64,000 bases of DNA from UMGS75 sp051872775 (GCA_051872775.1 JBJEEE010000088.1:1-64000); one strand, 5' to 3'; counted from the stretch's first letter, positions 29,555-40,400 are shown. Translations and numbers: made by a program. The notes: generated by a model not told the origin, from the letters alone.

Positions 29555-32533
29555 TTAAATTATACCAAGAAGCTCTAAAACGGACTGAGCTACTTCGGAA
29601 TTATTTAATTCATCTGCTAGTTCTGGATGAGCGTTAATATCGAAGTTTTCTGGATCTTGACTGTATTCTGCGTATACATTTTCTATGGTTGTTGCTTCTT
29701 GAGTAAAGTCTATTGCGTCAATATCAGCTGCATCTATTTCAAGATATTCAACAATCATATCTTTAGCGAGTTCGTTTTCTTGGACTTGACTTAACACATC
29801 ACTTACTGAACTAATAATCGAGTCATCCGCATTATTTATATCAAAATTAGATATATTACGATTCAAATCTATTAGTGAAGCAATACTATTTGCCACTTCT
29901 TTTAAAGTTGCTGGTTGTGTAAAATCATATTTATTAGTACCATCACTGTTTTTTGGCATAATGTTTAGATTGTCTGGTCCAAGCATTTCTTCAAGAATAC
30001 CACCAATGATTTTAGAGGCAATAACGGAGTCGCTTGCAAGAATCATTATTTGTGCAACCTTATCTCCTGTAATTGTTTGATAACTTTCACTACCAGTAAA
30101 CGATTCTTGACATTCATCAATTATGCTAAATATTACATTTATTTCATTAGCCCAACCATTTTCTTTTATTTTGGCTTTATCATCATCAGTTATTACAATT
30201 TCATATCCTGTTGAAGCGATTCCCTTCTCAATAATCGGATAAATCGCATTACCAAAAATAGATGATTCGCCTAATGCAGTTACTAAATTTACTAGTTTTG
30301 TTTCATTTTCTTCATTTCTTTCATCTAGTAGACTACTAAAATCAAGATTTTCAATATCACCAAAATCTAGTACCGCCGTAAATACATTTGCAAGTTTTTG
30401 AGGTTCTGTATTCCAATCTATTTCATCATAATTTAATACAATACCCATCTCATCAAGTGCTTGTTTTAGACCAGTAAAATCAACGATATAATCTAAAATT
30501 TTATTTTCTTTACCAGATATTATTCTAAGACTGAAAATATTATTTAATAGTGAAGAAATGTTTTCGGAAGTAATGTTAAGTGGTTCTGTAGAATCTACTA
30601 CATTCATTTCTACAAATAAATCAAATATAGAGAAAAACTTTTCTACTTCTTGTGAAAACTCATCTTTAGATAGTGTTTTTAGAAAAGCAAAATCAAATAA
30701 TTCTTTTATTTCAAGTGGCATAGAATCACCTAATAACTCATCAACATTAGCATCAAAGAAATTAACAAGAACACCAACAAACAAAGTAGAATTTGCTATT
30801 TCATTTAATAATGGTTTAAATACATATTGATTATTGTCATCTTTTTGTAATAAGGACTCAAACATTGGAGTTCCATTATCCATAGCTGATTTTAAATGAT
30901 GATTATATAGATATAAGCCTTGTTCTAATATTTTTACAATGTTTTCTTTTTCATTAGGCCAATCCGGAACGATTCCATTCATCAATACATCATAATCAAA
31001 GGAAGGACTATTAAGGGTTTTAAGTCCCCATTCCATTAATGATGATTCATTGCCTTCGATAATTTTTAATTCTAATACTACTGTTAATGCACGAGATAGT
31101 GATTCAACACTTTGATCACTTGTTAAATCTAGTTTTGCATTGTTACTAATCACATCTTGTATATTTGTATTTTTGACTAAATCTTGATATGCTATTAATA
31201 TATTCTTAACATCATATCTTAATGTATCAATCATTTTTTCCGTTGTTAGTGCTTCTTTTAATCCTGACATTTCTTCAGGTAAGCTTTCTTTCAATTGATC
31301 GGTTAATTTAGGGATGAAAATTTCACTAATTAATTGTGATTCTAATAATTTGTCAATAACGTTATTTATTGCATTTGGTAGGTTTTCGTATTCAAGTGCT
31401 GTTTCCATATGATCTAAATCTAGCACTAAACTTGAACAATCGTTAATCGCAATTTGTGCTACTTCTAATATAGTTTTAATTTCTTTATCAATATCAAGAT
31501 CTTTAATAATCGTGATGACTTCATTACTAATTGTTGGGTTTCCATTCTCATCTTTTGCATTTTCAAAAGACATGATAATTGCATCTTTAATCAATGGTGA
31601 GAATTGATATATTAGTGATGTATTTGATAAAAAAGAATTAATTAAGTCTAAGTCATTTTGAGATAATTTAGAAAAATCTACCTTATTATTGCTTTGCACA
31701 TCTTTCATAATGTTATTTGCAATTGGTACAAGTGGAAGCACTAGTATAACTTCTTTAACTAAATTAGTTGTTGTTTTATCAGTTTTTATCGACATTATTT
31801 GGCCAAGATATTTGGCAGGTAAGGTTATTCCTGTTTTTTTATCTGCACCAATTTTAGTTATTTGATATGTTTTGCTGCTACTCAATGCTCGTTGAATATC
31901 TTCATATGATATTTCAGTTTCACCAGATACTGTTTCTACTGCACCAGTATTATTTTCTAAATACTTTACTTCATTAATCGTTACATCAGCTAGGTTTATA
32001 AAACCAAAAATTGGGAAATAAGCAACAACAAATACAATTAGAAAATTAACAAACGCAATCCCCATACCGATAAAGCGAGCTGATGTTTTTACTTTAGATT
32101 TTTTGTCATTAGGCACTTCTAAATCTTTGCTTATAAAACTCTTTAAGATTGAACTTAAAATAAGTTTATTAATTAATGTAAAAATTGCACATACAAACAA
32201 ACCAGTATAATATACTACTTGTTTCAAACCAGCAGATATTAAAGCTGTTAGTAACTCTACTGATTCTTCACTAAATGTAAATTGTTCATTTGTAAAAGAA
32301 CTAATAATATAATCAACTATAGATATTCCATCAATTCTTATATTTGTCATTGCTTTTGATATTGGGTTTAATAGTAAAAGTAAAATGATGAAAGGAATTA
32401 AGAATGAAATTAAATTTACTAGTTTTTTTCTCCATCCCGCAATAAAGCCGGATAAAAGATGGCATATTAAAGCAAATAAAACGATTATATCAAGCACAAC
32501 CAAGGCTGTTTTAATTATACTTATCAGATTCAT
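29555..32533 (-). CDS. CvpA-like membrane protein with helical repeats, 992 aa (paralogue of the giant protein)
   Basis: Same plan as the 5630-residue protein beside it. TM1 about 8-32, a WRKKL positive loop, TM2 about 39-57, a third hydrophobic stretch near 100-140, a lysine-rich loop (NDKKSKVKTS) and TM4 with FIGMGIAFVNFLIVFVV. About 750 residues follow with the same helical unit; recognisable marks are NYDEIDWNTEPQKLANVF, LMNGIVPDWPNEKENIV, NGWANEINVIFSI and IDFTQEATTIENVY, giving about four units. The ATG at 32533 is chosen because GGAGG lies 5 nt upstream; the frame stays open to 32590. It follows murA by 67 bp but has its own promoter. Function unknown; probably envelope-related. Confidence 0.85.
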   Translation of the reverse strand: MNLISIIKTALVVLDIIVLFALICHLLSGFIAGWRKKLVNLISFLIPFIILLLLLNPISKAMTNIRIDGISIVDYIISSFTNEQFTFSEESVELLTALISAGLKQVVYYTGLFVCAIFTLINKLILSSILKSFISKDLEVPNDKKSKVKTSARFIGMGIAFVNFLIVFVVAYFPIFGFINLADVTINEVKYLENNTGAVETVSGETEISYEDIQRALSSSKTYQITKIGADKKTGITLPAKYLGQIMSIKTDKTTTNLVKEVILVLPLVPIANNIMKDVQSNNKVDFSKLSQNDLDLINSFLSNTSLIYQFSPLIKDAIIMSFENAKDENGNPTISNEVITIIKDLDIDKEIKTILEVAQIAINDCSSLVLDLDHMETALEYENLPNAINNVIDKLLESQLISEIFIPKLTDQLKESLPEEMSGLKEALTTEKMIDTLRYDVKNILIAYQDLVKNTNIQDVISNNAKLDLTSDQSVESLSRALTVVLELKIIEGNESSLMEWGLKTLNSPSFDYDVLMNGIVPDWPNEKENIVKILEQGLYLYNHHLKSAMDNGTPMFESLLQKDDNNQYVFKPLLNEIANSTLFVGVLVNFFDANVDELLGDSMPLEIKELFDFAFLKTLSKDEFSQEVEKFFSIFDLFVEMNVVDSTEPLNITSENISSLLNNIFSLRIISGKENKILDYIVDFTGLKQALDEMGIVLNYDEIDWNTEPQKLANVFTAVLDFGDIENLDFSSLLDERNEENETKLVNLVTALGESSIFGNAIYPIIEKGIASTGYEIVITDDDKAKIKENGWANEINVIFSIIDECQESFTGSESYQTITGDKVAQIMILASDSVIASKIIGGILEEMLGPDNLNIMPKNSDGTNKYDFTQPATLKEVANSIASLIDLNRNISNFDINNADDSIISSVSDVLSQVQENELAKDMIVEYLEIDAADIDAIDFTQEATTIENVYAEYSQDPENFDINAHPELADELNNSEVAQSVLELLGII

Positions 32534-32561
32534 ATTTTCCTCCATAATGTGTATTACTATT

Positions 32562-32590
32562 ATTATAACTTGATTAGTGTTTTTTTTCAA
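32562..32590 (-). promoter_or_regulatory. Sigma-A promoter of the 992-aa CvpA-like gene
   Basis: TTGAAA (32585-32590), 17 nt, TATAAT (32562-32567) on the minus strand, giving a leader of about 25 nt. Confidence 0.85.
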
Positions 32591-32600
32591 GTATTTCTAC

Positions 32601-33845
32601 TTATTCTTTCTTACATTTAATTCCTATTTTACATAATTTCCCCATTATATCATCATATCCTCTAAATATGTATTCTGCTTGATTAATAATAATCTGTTTC
32701 CCTGATATTACTCCCGCAACAATCATAGCAAATCCGCATCTTAAATCGTTTGCTTGTACCATTCCACTGATTAATGGTGATGGATTAATGGTAATTAAAC
32801 CTTGATTCATTTCGATACTTGCTTTCATTTTACTTAGTTCTTTTATATGAGAGTTACGAGATGGATATATGGTTTCATTTATCTTTGATGTATCATTTCC
32901 ATTTAACAAAACTGTTGATAATATTGGTTGTAAATCAGTAGGGAAATAAGGATATGGGCCTGTTGATATATTGATGTTTTTTATATTTTCTGGAGACTTA
33001 ATCTCTATAGAATCCTTTAAAATGGTAGTTTCTCCACCTAGTTTATTAATCACTTCTATAACGTTTTCTAAATGACTAACATTAACTTTATTAATTTTAA
33101 TCTGAGAATTAGGTTTTGCCATTGCAAGAAACATATAGCTTCCTGCTTCTATACGATCAGGCATAATCGAGTATGTTGTTTTATGCAGTTCTTTTACTCC
33201 TTCAATCACGATAGAACGCTTATCAATAAACTGTATTTTAGCACCCATCGATTGCAAGAAATGAATTACGTCTATTACCTCTGGTTCAATTGCAATATTA
33301 GATAGAGTTGTTTTCCCTTTTATCAAGACCGTTGATAGTATAGCATTGATGGTACCTCCTACTGTTACTGTACTGAATGTATAGTTTATTGGGCGAAGTT
33401 TTCTTTTTTTAAAATATATTTTTTCTTTTTCTGTTATATCTAATCCCATTTGTTTATATAATTTTAAGTGAAAATCAATTGGTCTTTTTCCGAAATTACA
33501 TCCTCCAGGATAAAGAGTTGCAAAGTTATTTTTACGATGTATTAAGGGGGAGATGAGATAATATGATGCTCTTAGTTTTGATACAAAGCAACTATCTAAA
33601 TCCTTTTTAATTCTGTTAGCTCTAATTACTAGTTTACTTTCCACATAGTTATAGTTTACACTTACTCCCAAATCATCTAAAATTCTGATCATACTTATAA
33701 CATCAGTAATGAGAGGAACATTATATAGAGTTATCTCTTCTTTTGATAGAAGTGAAGCGGCTATTATTGGTAAACAAGCGTTTTTAGAACCACTTATTTC
33801 TATTTCACCTTTTATGATACTTGGGCATTTAATTTTTATTTTCAA
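32601..33845 (-). CDS. murA: UDP-N-acetylglucosamine 1-carboxyvinyltransferase
   Basis: First committed step of peptidoglycan synthesis: transfers enolpyruvate from PEP to UDP-GlcNAc in the cytoplasm. The 414-residue protein has SGSKNACLP with K21-N22, the catalytic cysteine C116 in PGGCNFGKRPID (so it should be fosfomycin sensitive), PDRIEAGSY, FPTDLQP and DLRCGFAMIVAG. The ETIYPSRNSH segment replaces the usual ETVFENRFMH, so this is a diverged copy, perhaps of the MurA2/MurZ group. The frame has no usable ATG; it starts with TTG, with AAAGGATG 8-9 nt upstream. The CvpA-like repeat gene lies just downstream. Confidence 0.92.
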   Translation of the reverse strand: MKIKIKCPSIIKGEIEISGSKNACLPIIAASLLSKEEITLYNVPLITDVISMIRILDDLGVSVNYNYVESKLVIRANRIKKDLDSCFVSKLRASYYLISPLIHRKNNFATLYPGGCNFGKRPIDFHLKLYKQMGLDITEKEKIYFKKRKLRPINYTFSTVTVGGTINAILSTVLIKGKTTLSNIAIEPEVIDVIHFLQSMGAKIQFIDKRSIVIEGVKELHKTTYSIMPDRIEAGSYMFLAMAKPNSQIKINKVNVSHLENVIEVINKLGGETTILKDSIEIKSPENIKNINISTGPYPYFPTDLQPILSTVLLNGNDTSKINETIYPSRNSHIKELSKMKASIEMNQGLITINPSPLISGMVQANDLRCGFAMIVAGVISGKQIIINQAEYIFRGYDDIMGKLCKIGIKCKKE

Positions 33846-33915
33846 TTTTACACATCCTTTTTAGTTAGCCATACATTATAATTTATGTTTTTTTTCTACT
33901 TTATAGCACATTTTC

Positions 33916-33944
33916 TTGTTTTTTATTTAAAAATATGATATTAT
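33916..33944 (+). promoter_or_regulatory. Sigma-A promoter of aspA
   Basis: TTGTTT (33916-33921), 17 nt, TATTAT (33939-33944) with TGA before the -10 box. It lies about 50 bp upstream of the aspA start. Confidence 0.68.
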
Positions 33945-33994
33945 ATACATAATGTATAATTATATATAAATCAATATATAGAAAGGAGTACACT

Positions 33995-35419
33995 ATGAGA
34001 TACCGTATCGAAAAGGATTCCTTAGGAGAATTAAAAGTCCCTGCAGAAGTATATTATGGAATTCAGACCCTTCGTGGTAAAGATAACTTTGAAATTACCA
34101 AACGTGGCATATGTCGACAAATGATTAAATCATTAGTTATCGTTAAAAAGGCTGCCGCGAAAGCTAATCTTGATGCAGGATTACTCAATGAAAAAGTTGC
34201 AAAAGCTATTATGGCTGCTTGTGATGAAATATTAAATGGTCGTCTTCATGGACAATTTGTTACTGATTTAATTCAAGGCGGAGCGGGTACTAGTATGAAT
34301 ATGAATGCTAATGAAGTAATCGCTAATCGTGCCGAAGAAATGTTAGGAGGTAATCGTGGTGAATATTTACTTGTTCATCCCCTTGACCATGTAAACTGCA
34401 GTCAATCAACAAATGATGTAATTCCAACTGCTGGTAAAATAGCTATTATCAAACAACTCAAAAAAACTATCGTAGAATTAAAAAAATTATATAACGCTCT
34501 TTTAGATAAAGGTAAAGAATTTGAAAATGTTATTAAGATTGGTAGAACCCATCTTCAAGAAGCCGTACCTATTACTTTAGGAAGAGAATTTACTGCATAT
34601 GCGGGAGTATTAAGTCGTGATATTAAAAAACTTGAATTAAGTATTGACTATTTATCAGAAGTAAATATGGGCGCAACCGCTATTGGTACAAGTTTAAACG
34701 CTAATTCCAAATACTTAAAGAAAGTAGTATTTTATTTGACTAAGTTTTCAGGTGAGGAATTGCGTGGTGCTAAAGACTTAGTTGATGCTACACGTCATCT
34801 TGATAGTTTTAATTTTGCAAGTTCAATGTTAAAAATTACTGCTGTTGACCTATCTAAAATGGCCAGTGATTTACGACTTATGTCTTCTTTAGGTGAAATT
34901 AAACTTCCTTCGATTCAACCTGGTTCATCAATTATGCCAGGAAAGTTTAATCCTGTAGTACCTGAAGTAGTAAATCAAGTAGCATTTTATATTATGGGAC
35001 TTGATGTTACGGTAACTAATGCTGTTGAAGCTGGTCAACTTGAACTTAACGTCTTTATGCCTGTTATCTTGATGTCATTATTTGAAGAAATAACTACCCT
35101 TAGACGAGCAGTTCGTACCTTTAGATCAGCCGCAATCGAAGGACTTAGTGTTAATCCTGATATTGACCAAAAGATTGACGAACATAATGTCTCTTTAGCA
35201 ACTGTACTTGCACCTCATATTGGCTATGACACTGCTTGTGAAATAATCCTAGAAGCCAATCAATCTCATTCATCAGTTAAAGAACTAGTAGTTCAAAAAA
35301 AGCTTCTTACTAAGGAGGAAGCTGACACCATTTTCAATCTTGAAGTTATGACTAAACCTGGAATTGTGGGAGAAGAACTAATGAAACAAAAGAAAGAAAA
35401 AGGTGATGAAAATGAATAA
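33995..35419 (+). CDS. aspA: Aspartate ammonia-lyase
   Basis: Converts L-aspartate to fumarate and ammonia. The 474 residues carry the fumarase/aspartase signature GSSIMPGKFNP (about 312-322) and the mobile SS loop, plus TSMNMNANEVIANRA, HPLDHVNCSQSTND and IGRTHLQEAVP. In the substrate loop the family-specific features (QGGAGTSMNMN, VNQVAF) match aspartase more than fumarase. AAAGGAG precedes the ATG by 7 nt. The next gene starts inside its last codons, so the two form an operon. Suggests aspartate fermentation or nitrogen release. Confidence 0.92.
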   Translation: MRYRIEKDSLGELKVPAEVYYGIQTLRGKDNFEITKRGICRQMIKSLVIVKKAAAKANLDAGLLNEKVAKAIMAACDEILNGRLHGQFVTDLIQGGAGTSMNMNANEVIANRAEEMLGGNRGEYLLVHPLDHVNCSQSTNDVIPTAGKIAIIKQLKKTIVELKKLYNALLDKGKEFENVIKIGRTHLQEAVPITLGREFTAYAGVLSRDIKKLELSIDYLSEVNMGATAIGTSLNANSKYLKKVVFYLTKFSGEELRGAKDLVDATRHLDSFNFASSMLKITAVDLSKMASDLRLMSSLGEIKLPSIQPGSSIMPGKFNPVVPEVVNQVAFYIMGLDVTVTNAVEAGQLELNVFMPVILMSLFEEITTLRRAVRTFRSAAIEGLSVNPDIDQKIDEHNVSLATVLAPHIGYDTACEIILEANQSHSSVKELVVQKKLLTKEEADTIFNLEVMTKPGIVGEELMKQKKEKGDENE

Positions 35420-36245
35420 ACAAAAAAGTTTAAAAGACTTAAAGATATTTATTAGTGTAGATATTGAAGGGACTTGTGGCATATCAAATTGGAAGGAAAC
35501 TGAACTTGGTGAAGCTGAATATAATTATTTTCGTGATGAAATGATGAACGAAACAATTGCTTGTTGTGAAGAACTACTCAATATGGGTATTACAAATATA
35601 ACCGTACGTGATGCTCATGATTCTGCTCGTAATATTATTCCATCACGTCTTCCCAAAGAAGTAACTTTGATTAGAGAGTGGACTAACGGACCTTGTGATA
35701 TGATGGCAGGCCTTGATGAAACCTATGATGGCGTTATTTTCATTGGTTATCATTCTCCCGCAAGAAACATTGGCAACCCACTTTCTCATACCCTTACTAC
35801 TTCTTTAGTTCATATCAAGATTAATGATAGTATTGTAAGTGAATATTTATTAAACACTTATTATGCGCAAACACAGTTTAATGTTCCTGTTATTCTTGTT
35901 TGTGGTGATGATGCCTTAACTAAAATTGTTAAATCAGATAATCCTAATATCAAAATTGTTTCAACCAATGTTGGGCTTCATGGTGCAGTCATTACTAAAC
36001 ATCCAAGTCTTGTTTATGAAGATATTAAAAATCAAACTCGTAAAGCCATTGAAGGATTATTAAATGGTACTGATTATTTGGTTAAAGTTCCTAATGAATT
36101 TAGAACGCAAATTCAATTTAGAACACATGCTAAAGCTTATAAGGCTTCTTTTTTCCCTAATGCTAAGTTTTTAAATAATGATCAAGCTGAGCATTACACG
36201 ACCAATTTTTTGGAATCTTTAATCTTTATTATGTTTAATGAATAA
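35412..36245 (+). CDS. M55-family D-aminopeptidase (DppA-like)
   Basis: Zinc D-amino-acid-specific aminopeptidase of the DppA family, which assembles as a ring. About 278 residues, as expected. The metal-site motifs are present: SVDIEGTCGI (D and E), RDAHDSARN with H, and IGYHSPA. DppA hydrolyses D-Ala-D-Ala and similar dipeptides, so a role in cell-wall or D-peptide recycling is reasonable. The ATG at 35412 is chosen because AGGTG lies 7 nt upstream; it overlaps the aspA stop by 8 bp. A strong hairpin follows the gene. Confidence 0.9.
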   Translation: MNKQKSLKDLKIFISVDIEGTCGISNWKETELGEAEYNYFRDEMMNETIACCEELLNMGITNITVRDAHDSARNIIPSRLPKEVTLIREWTNGPCDMMAGLDETYDGVIFIGYHSPARNIGNPLSHTLTTSLVHIKINDSIVSEYLLNTYYAQTQFNVPVILVCGDDALTKIVKSDNPNIKIVSTNVGLHGAVITKHPSLVYEDIKNQTRKAIEGLLNGTDYLVKVPNEFRTQIQFRTHAKAYKASFFPNAKFLNNDQAEHYTTNFLESLIFIMFNE

Positions 36246-36297
36246 TAAAAGACTGAATAGTGAAATTGATTAGATTTCATTATCCAGTCTTTTTTTA
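36246..36297. terminator. Terminator between the M55 gene and galU
   Basis: Long interrupted stem (AAAGACTG ... TGAAAT pairing with ATTTCA ... CAGTCTTT) followed by seven T on the plus strand; the A-run on the other side may serve galU. Confidence 0.85.
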
Positions 36298-36325
36298 TAA
36301 ACTTTAACATTTAGTATCGTTTTTA

Positions 36326-37195
36326 TTATTTATTAATCATTTTTCTTATGAACTTTTCGATATCATCTTTTATTTTTTCTTCTTTTAGAGCAAAGGCAAT
36401 ACTTGCTTTCACATATCCTGCGTGATCTCCTACATCAAAACGTGTTCCGTTGAAATCAATTGCATAGACATGCTCTTCTTGAAGAGCATCAATGAATGCA
36501 TCTGTTAATTGTACTTCATGAACACCATCATATGGTTTACGTTTTAAATAGTCAAAAACGTTACTTCTTAAAATATATCGTCCCACTCCCGCAAAATTTG
36601 ATGGAGGGTTTTCTTTTGGTTTTTCAATCATTCCGTTAACTAACATAATTTTAGATACATCATTTATACTAACGATTCCGTACTTATGTGTTTCTTCCCA
36701 AGGGACTTGCTTTACACCAATATAATATGCCGGATTATGATTATAGGAATCTATTAAATCTTTAATTCCATAGTTTTCTTCTTGTTCTTTCATTACTAAA
36801 TCATCGCCTAGTAGTAAAGCAAAATCTTCATCTTTAAGGAGATTTTCACAACATAGTAAAGCATCGCCTAATCCTTTAGGACTAGGTTGAACAACAAATG
36901 TTATCGTAATATCTCTTAGCAGTTGATCAAGTTCATCAATCTCTTTGTTTCTTGATTTCAAATCATCATAATACTTACTATTTAAATCAAAATAATCTTT
37001 AATACTTGATTGTGATTCGCTTATTACAATAATTATATCTTTAATTCCTGCATTAACTACTTCTTCAATTAAATATTGAATTGTTGGTTTGTTGATAATA
37101 GGAAACATTGTTTTTAATACACCTTTTGTTACTGGTAAGAATCTTGTTCCCTTTCCAGCAACCGGTATAACTGCTTTAGTTATCTTTTTATTCAT
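36326..37195 (-). CDS. galU: UTP-glucose-1-phosphate uridylyltransferase
   Basis: Makes UDP-glucose from UTP and glucose-1-phosphate for glycolipid, teichoic acid or polysaccharide synthesis. The 289-residue length is normal. The nucleotide loop is GKGTRFLPVTK near residue 14, LGDD near 130 is the metal site, and GMIEKP and the GVGRYIL segment are family marks. A variant KTMFP replaces the common KEMLP just after the loop. AGAGG precedes the ATG by 7 nt. Monocistronic, with its own promoter and a palindrome between promoter and start. Confidence 0.93.
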   Translation of the reverse strand: MNKKITKAVIPVAGKGTRFLPVTKGVLKTMFPIINKPTIQYLIEEVVNAGIKDIIIVISESQSSIKDYFDLNSKYYDDLKSRNKEIDELDQLLRDITITFVVQPSPKGLGDALLCCENLLKDEDFALLLGDDLVMKEQEENYGIKDLIDSYNHNPAYYIGVKQVPWEETHKYGIVSINDVSKIMLVNGMIEKPKENPPSNFAGVGRYILRSNVFDYLKRKPYDGVHEVQLTDAFIDALQEEHVYAIDFNGTRFDVGDHAGYVKASIAFALKEEKIKDDIEKFIRKMINK

Positions 37196-37224
37196 TTTAT
37201 ACCTCTATTTCTTATCATATAATA

Positions 37225-37240
37225 TTTATCAATTGATAAA
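37225..37240. promoter_or_regulatory. Perfect 16-nt palindrome upstream of galU, possible operator
   Basis: TTTATCAATTGATAAA reads the same on both strands and lies between the galU -10 box and the start codon. It could be a repressor site. AT-rich palindromes also arise by chance. Confidence 0.35.
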
Positions 37241-37257
37241 ATTTGTAAAGTACTATT

Positions 37258-37285
37258 ATTTTACATTATTAAAATATTTTGTCAA
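37258..37285 (-). promoter_or_regulatory. Sigma-A promoter of galU
   Basis: TTGACA (37280-37285), 16 nt, TAAAAT (37258-37263) on the minus strand. Confidence 0.72.
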
Positions 37286-37353
37286 GTAAAGAACTATGAA
37301 ACACATTATTTAATATAATTATTAAATATAGTTATTTGCTTGATAATATAAAA

Positions 37354-37405
37354 ACCCTATTTGGTAGTTTGTAATAACGATTATTGACAAACTAATAAAT
37401 AGGGT
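37354..37405 (-). terminator. Terminator of the BspA-type gene
   Basis: Long stem, ACCCTATTT and TAGTTTGT pairing with ACAAACTA and AAATAGGGT, followed on the minus strand by TTTTTATATT. The rest of the 37286-37416 spacer holds no other feature I can identify. Confidence 0.85.
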
Positions 37406-37416
37406 ATATTTTATTT

Positions 37417-40400
37417 TTATTCTTGATAGCCCCAAACTACAGTGATATCAGTTGAATTCCAACCATCAACCCAACCATCTGGTTTAGATGCGGCGGCACA
37501 TTTAATTGTTTTTAATTCCGTACAACCAACAAAGATAGCTCTTGCAATTGTAGTTACACTTGATGGAATTACGATATCAACTAAATTTGTACATCCGTTA
37601 AAAGCATTTAGATTAATAGTTGTAATTGTATTAGGCATATTAATCTTAGTAACTGTTGTAGCATTAACAAAGGCATTAGAAGCAATACTTACTACAGTGT
37701 ATTCGACTTCATTAACGTTAACAGTTTGAGGTATAGTTACTTCGTTTGCGCTACCATTATAGTTAACAACTTCTGCTTGGTTTGTATCAGCAGCTCCATC
37801 TACACCTTTAATTGTTTCAACAGTGATATACATATCATCAATGACTACGAATTCACCACTTACTTTACGACTACCTACTAATTGATCAAAGTTTTGTGCC
37901 CATGTAGCTGGTAATGTATATGATACTGTTCCATCTGAACCAGCAGTAGCAGTAATTGCGTTAGTTAATAATACCGCTAATGATAAGTTAGCAAAAGCGT
38001 TAGAACCAACATTTACAACTGTTTCAGGAATATAAACAAAGTTAAGACGTGCACATCCTTCAAAGGCTTTTGAACCAATGGTTTCTACTAATTCAGGAAT
38101 AATTAATTTAGTAAATGAAGATGACTGACAATTGTAGAATGCGGAAGCACCAATTACTTCAAGAGTTGAAGGAAGAATAAAATTAGCAATACTTCTACAT
38201 CCTTCAAAGGCACTTTCACCAATCTCAACTAAGTTAGCTGGGAAGTTTACATCAACTAAGGAAGTACATGATTTAAAGATACCTTTTGGAAGAACTGTAA
38301 TTAAACTTGGGATAGTTACTGCTGTAACACTTGCACATCCTTCAAAAGCACTTTCCCCAATGTATGTGATTTTTTCACTTAATGGAAGTTCCGTAACACA
38401 AGCACAACCATTGAAGGCACTCTCTTCAATTACTTCTATATTATCTACATTATTTACAGATACTAACGAACTGCATTTTTCAAACATTCTAGTTGGAATT
38501 GTCTTTGTTGATGAAGGAAGAGTAACTGTTTGAAGACGAGAGCAATTATAGAATAATCCTTCAGGAAGTTCTGTAATACTATTAGAAATTACAACTTCTT
38601 TTAGATTATTTGCACCACTAAAGGCATATGGATTAATAGTTTCGACAGAACTTGCAATTGTGTAACTTTCTTTTGAATCACCGGCAACATATAGCATTAA
38701 TACCTTACCATCTTTAGATAAAAGAGCACCGTTTTCCAATTTGTATTTTGGATGATCATCAGAAATTGATAATGTTTGAAGTGATGACCAATTACGGAAT
38801 GCACCTACGCCGATAGTTTCTACTGCTTGAGGAATACTAATACTTTTTACTTTGTTACAATCTGCAAATGCATAGTCACCAATATATTTGATTGATGATG
38901 GAAGAGACAACTCTTGAATACCTGTGCAACCTGAGAATGCTCGTTTACCAATAGATTCTAATTTATTTGATTCAGTATCAAATACAACAGTAGTTAATGA
39001 TTGACAATTGATAAAGGCATTATCACCAATTGATTCTAATTCAGCGTTGAAAGTAATACTTGTTAAATATACAACATTGATAAAGGCAGCATCATGAATC
39101 TTAGTTCCTTTTAACACTGTTACTTCAAGCGTCTCTGGATTTTCTCCACCTAAAATACAATCAAATGATGGATTATCAGCTTCTTCTTTATTTCCTACAT
39201 AAGGAATAGTAAGTGATTGTAAATTAGTACAACTTACAATTGCTTGTTCTGAAATTTCAAGAACAGTTGCAGGAATAACTAAATTAGTTAATGAACGACA
39301 ATCCGTAAATGCACCAGCATGAATATATTTAACTTCAGCAGGAATTACAAAACTTGATACAGTACTTGCGGATAAATATTGAACAAGTTCTGACATATCC
39401 TTCGTATATAATACTAAAGATGAGTATTTTTTTGAACCTTCAGTGATTTCGTTTACTACAAATTTATAACTTGGATTATCTTCACTTATGATTACTTTCT
39501 TTAAAGCACGGCAATTATCAAATACTTTATCACCAATCGAAGTAACATTGGAGAAATCTGCTGATGTTAATGCTGTACATCCCGCAAAAGTACGATCTTC
39601 AATTGTAGTTACACCTGTTGGAATAACAACTGAAGTAAGTTTAGCACAATTCATAAATGCAGCTTCGCCAAGCGATTCAAGATTTGTAGGTAATACAAAA
39701 CCAGCAAGTTTTGAACATCCCTTGAAAGCATATGATCCTATTCTTTTAACATTGTTAGAGATGTTAACAGTAATTATTGAAGAACAATCAACAAAAGCAA
39801 AATTAGGAATATCATAATCGCCTGCAATTGTTATTTGCGTTAAGCTTCTTGGTACATTGTTACTATTATTGCTTGAATTTGTAGAACCAAAGATATATCC
39901 AAATAAAGTAGTTTTATTAAATACATATTCACCTTGTTGGTCTTTTACTAGTTCGCCTGTTCCTTTATCAACTGTAAAACCAGTACCGATAAATGGTAAA
40001 CTTATACTCTTAAGTCCACTGCATCCTTCAAAGGCACCAGCACCGATACTCTTTACAGTAGTTGGAACAACTATATTGGCAAGGCTTGTGCATCTTGCAA
40101 AAGCTGAGCCTTCAATAATTTCAACAGATGGTGATAATAATTGAGAAACTATGCTATCTGTTAATGAACTACATCCTGCAAAAGCATTTTGTGAAATCTT
40201 AGTTAAATTAGTAGGAATATTATTAATCGTAGCAAGTTTTGCACAACCTGAGAAAGCATCATTTCCAATATTATTTATTGATGAAGGAAGTGTAATTGTA
40301 GTTACAAACTCTAAATCTTTAAAAGCTTTTTCAACTATCTTTTCTCCACCAGTTATTTCTATTCTTGTTAGTGTTTCAGGAATAGTTCCAAATACACTCA

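Noticed and set aside
32534..32590. Longer start of the 992-residue CvpA-like protein
   Set aside because: The extension would cover the promoter and ribosome-binding site, which fit a start at 32533.
33995..35419. Fumarase class II instead of aspartase
   Set aside because: The QGGAGTSMNMN and HPLDHVNCSQSTND segments match aspartase better, though the families are close and a biochemical test would settle it.
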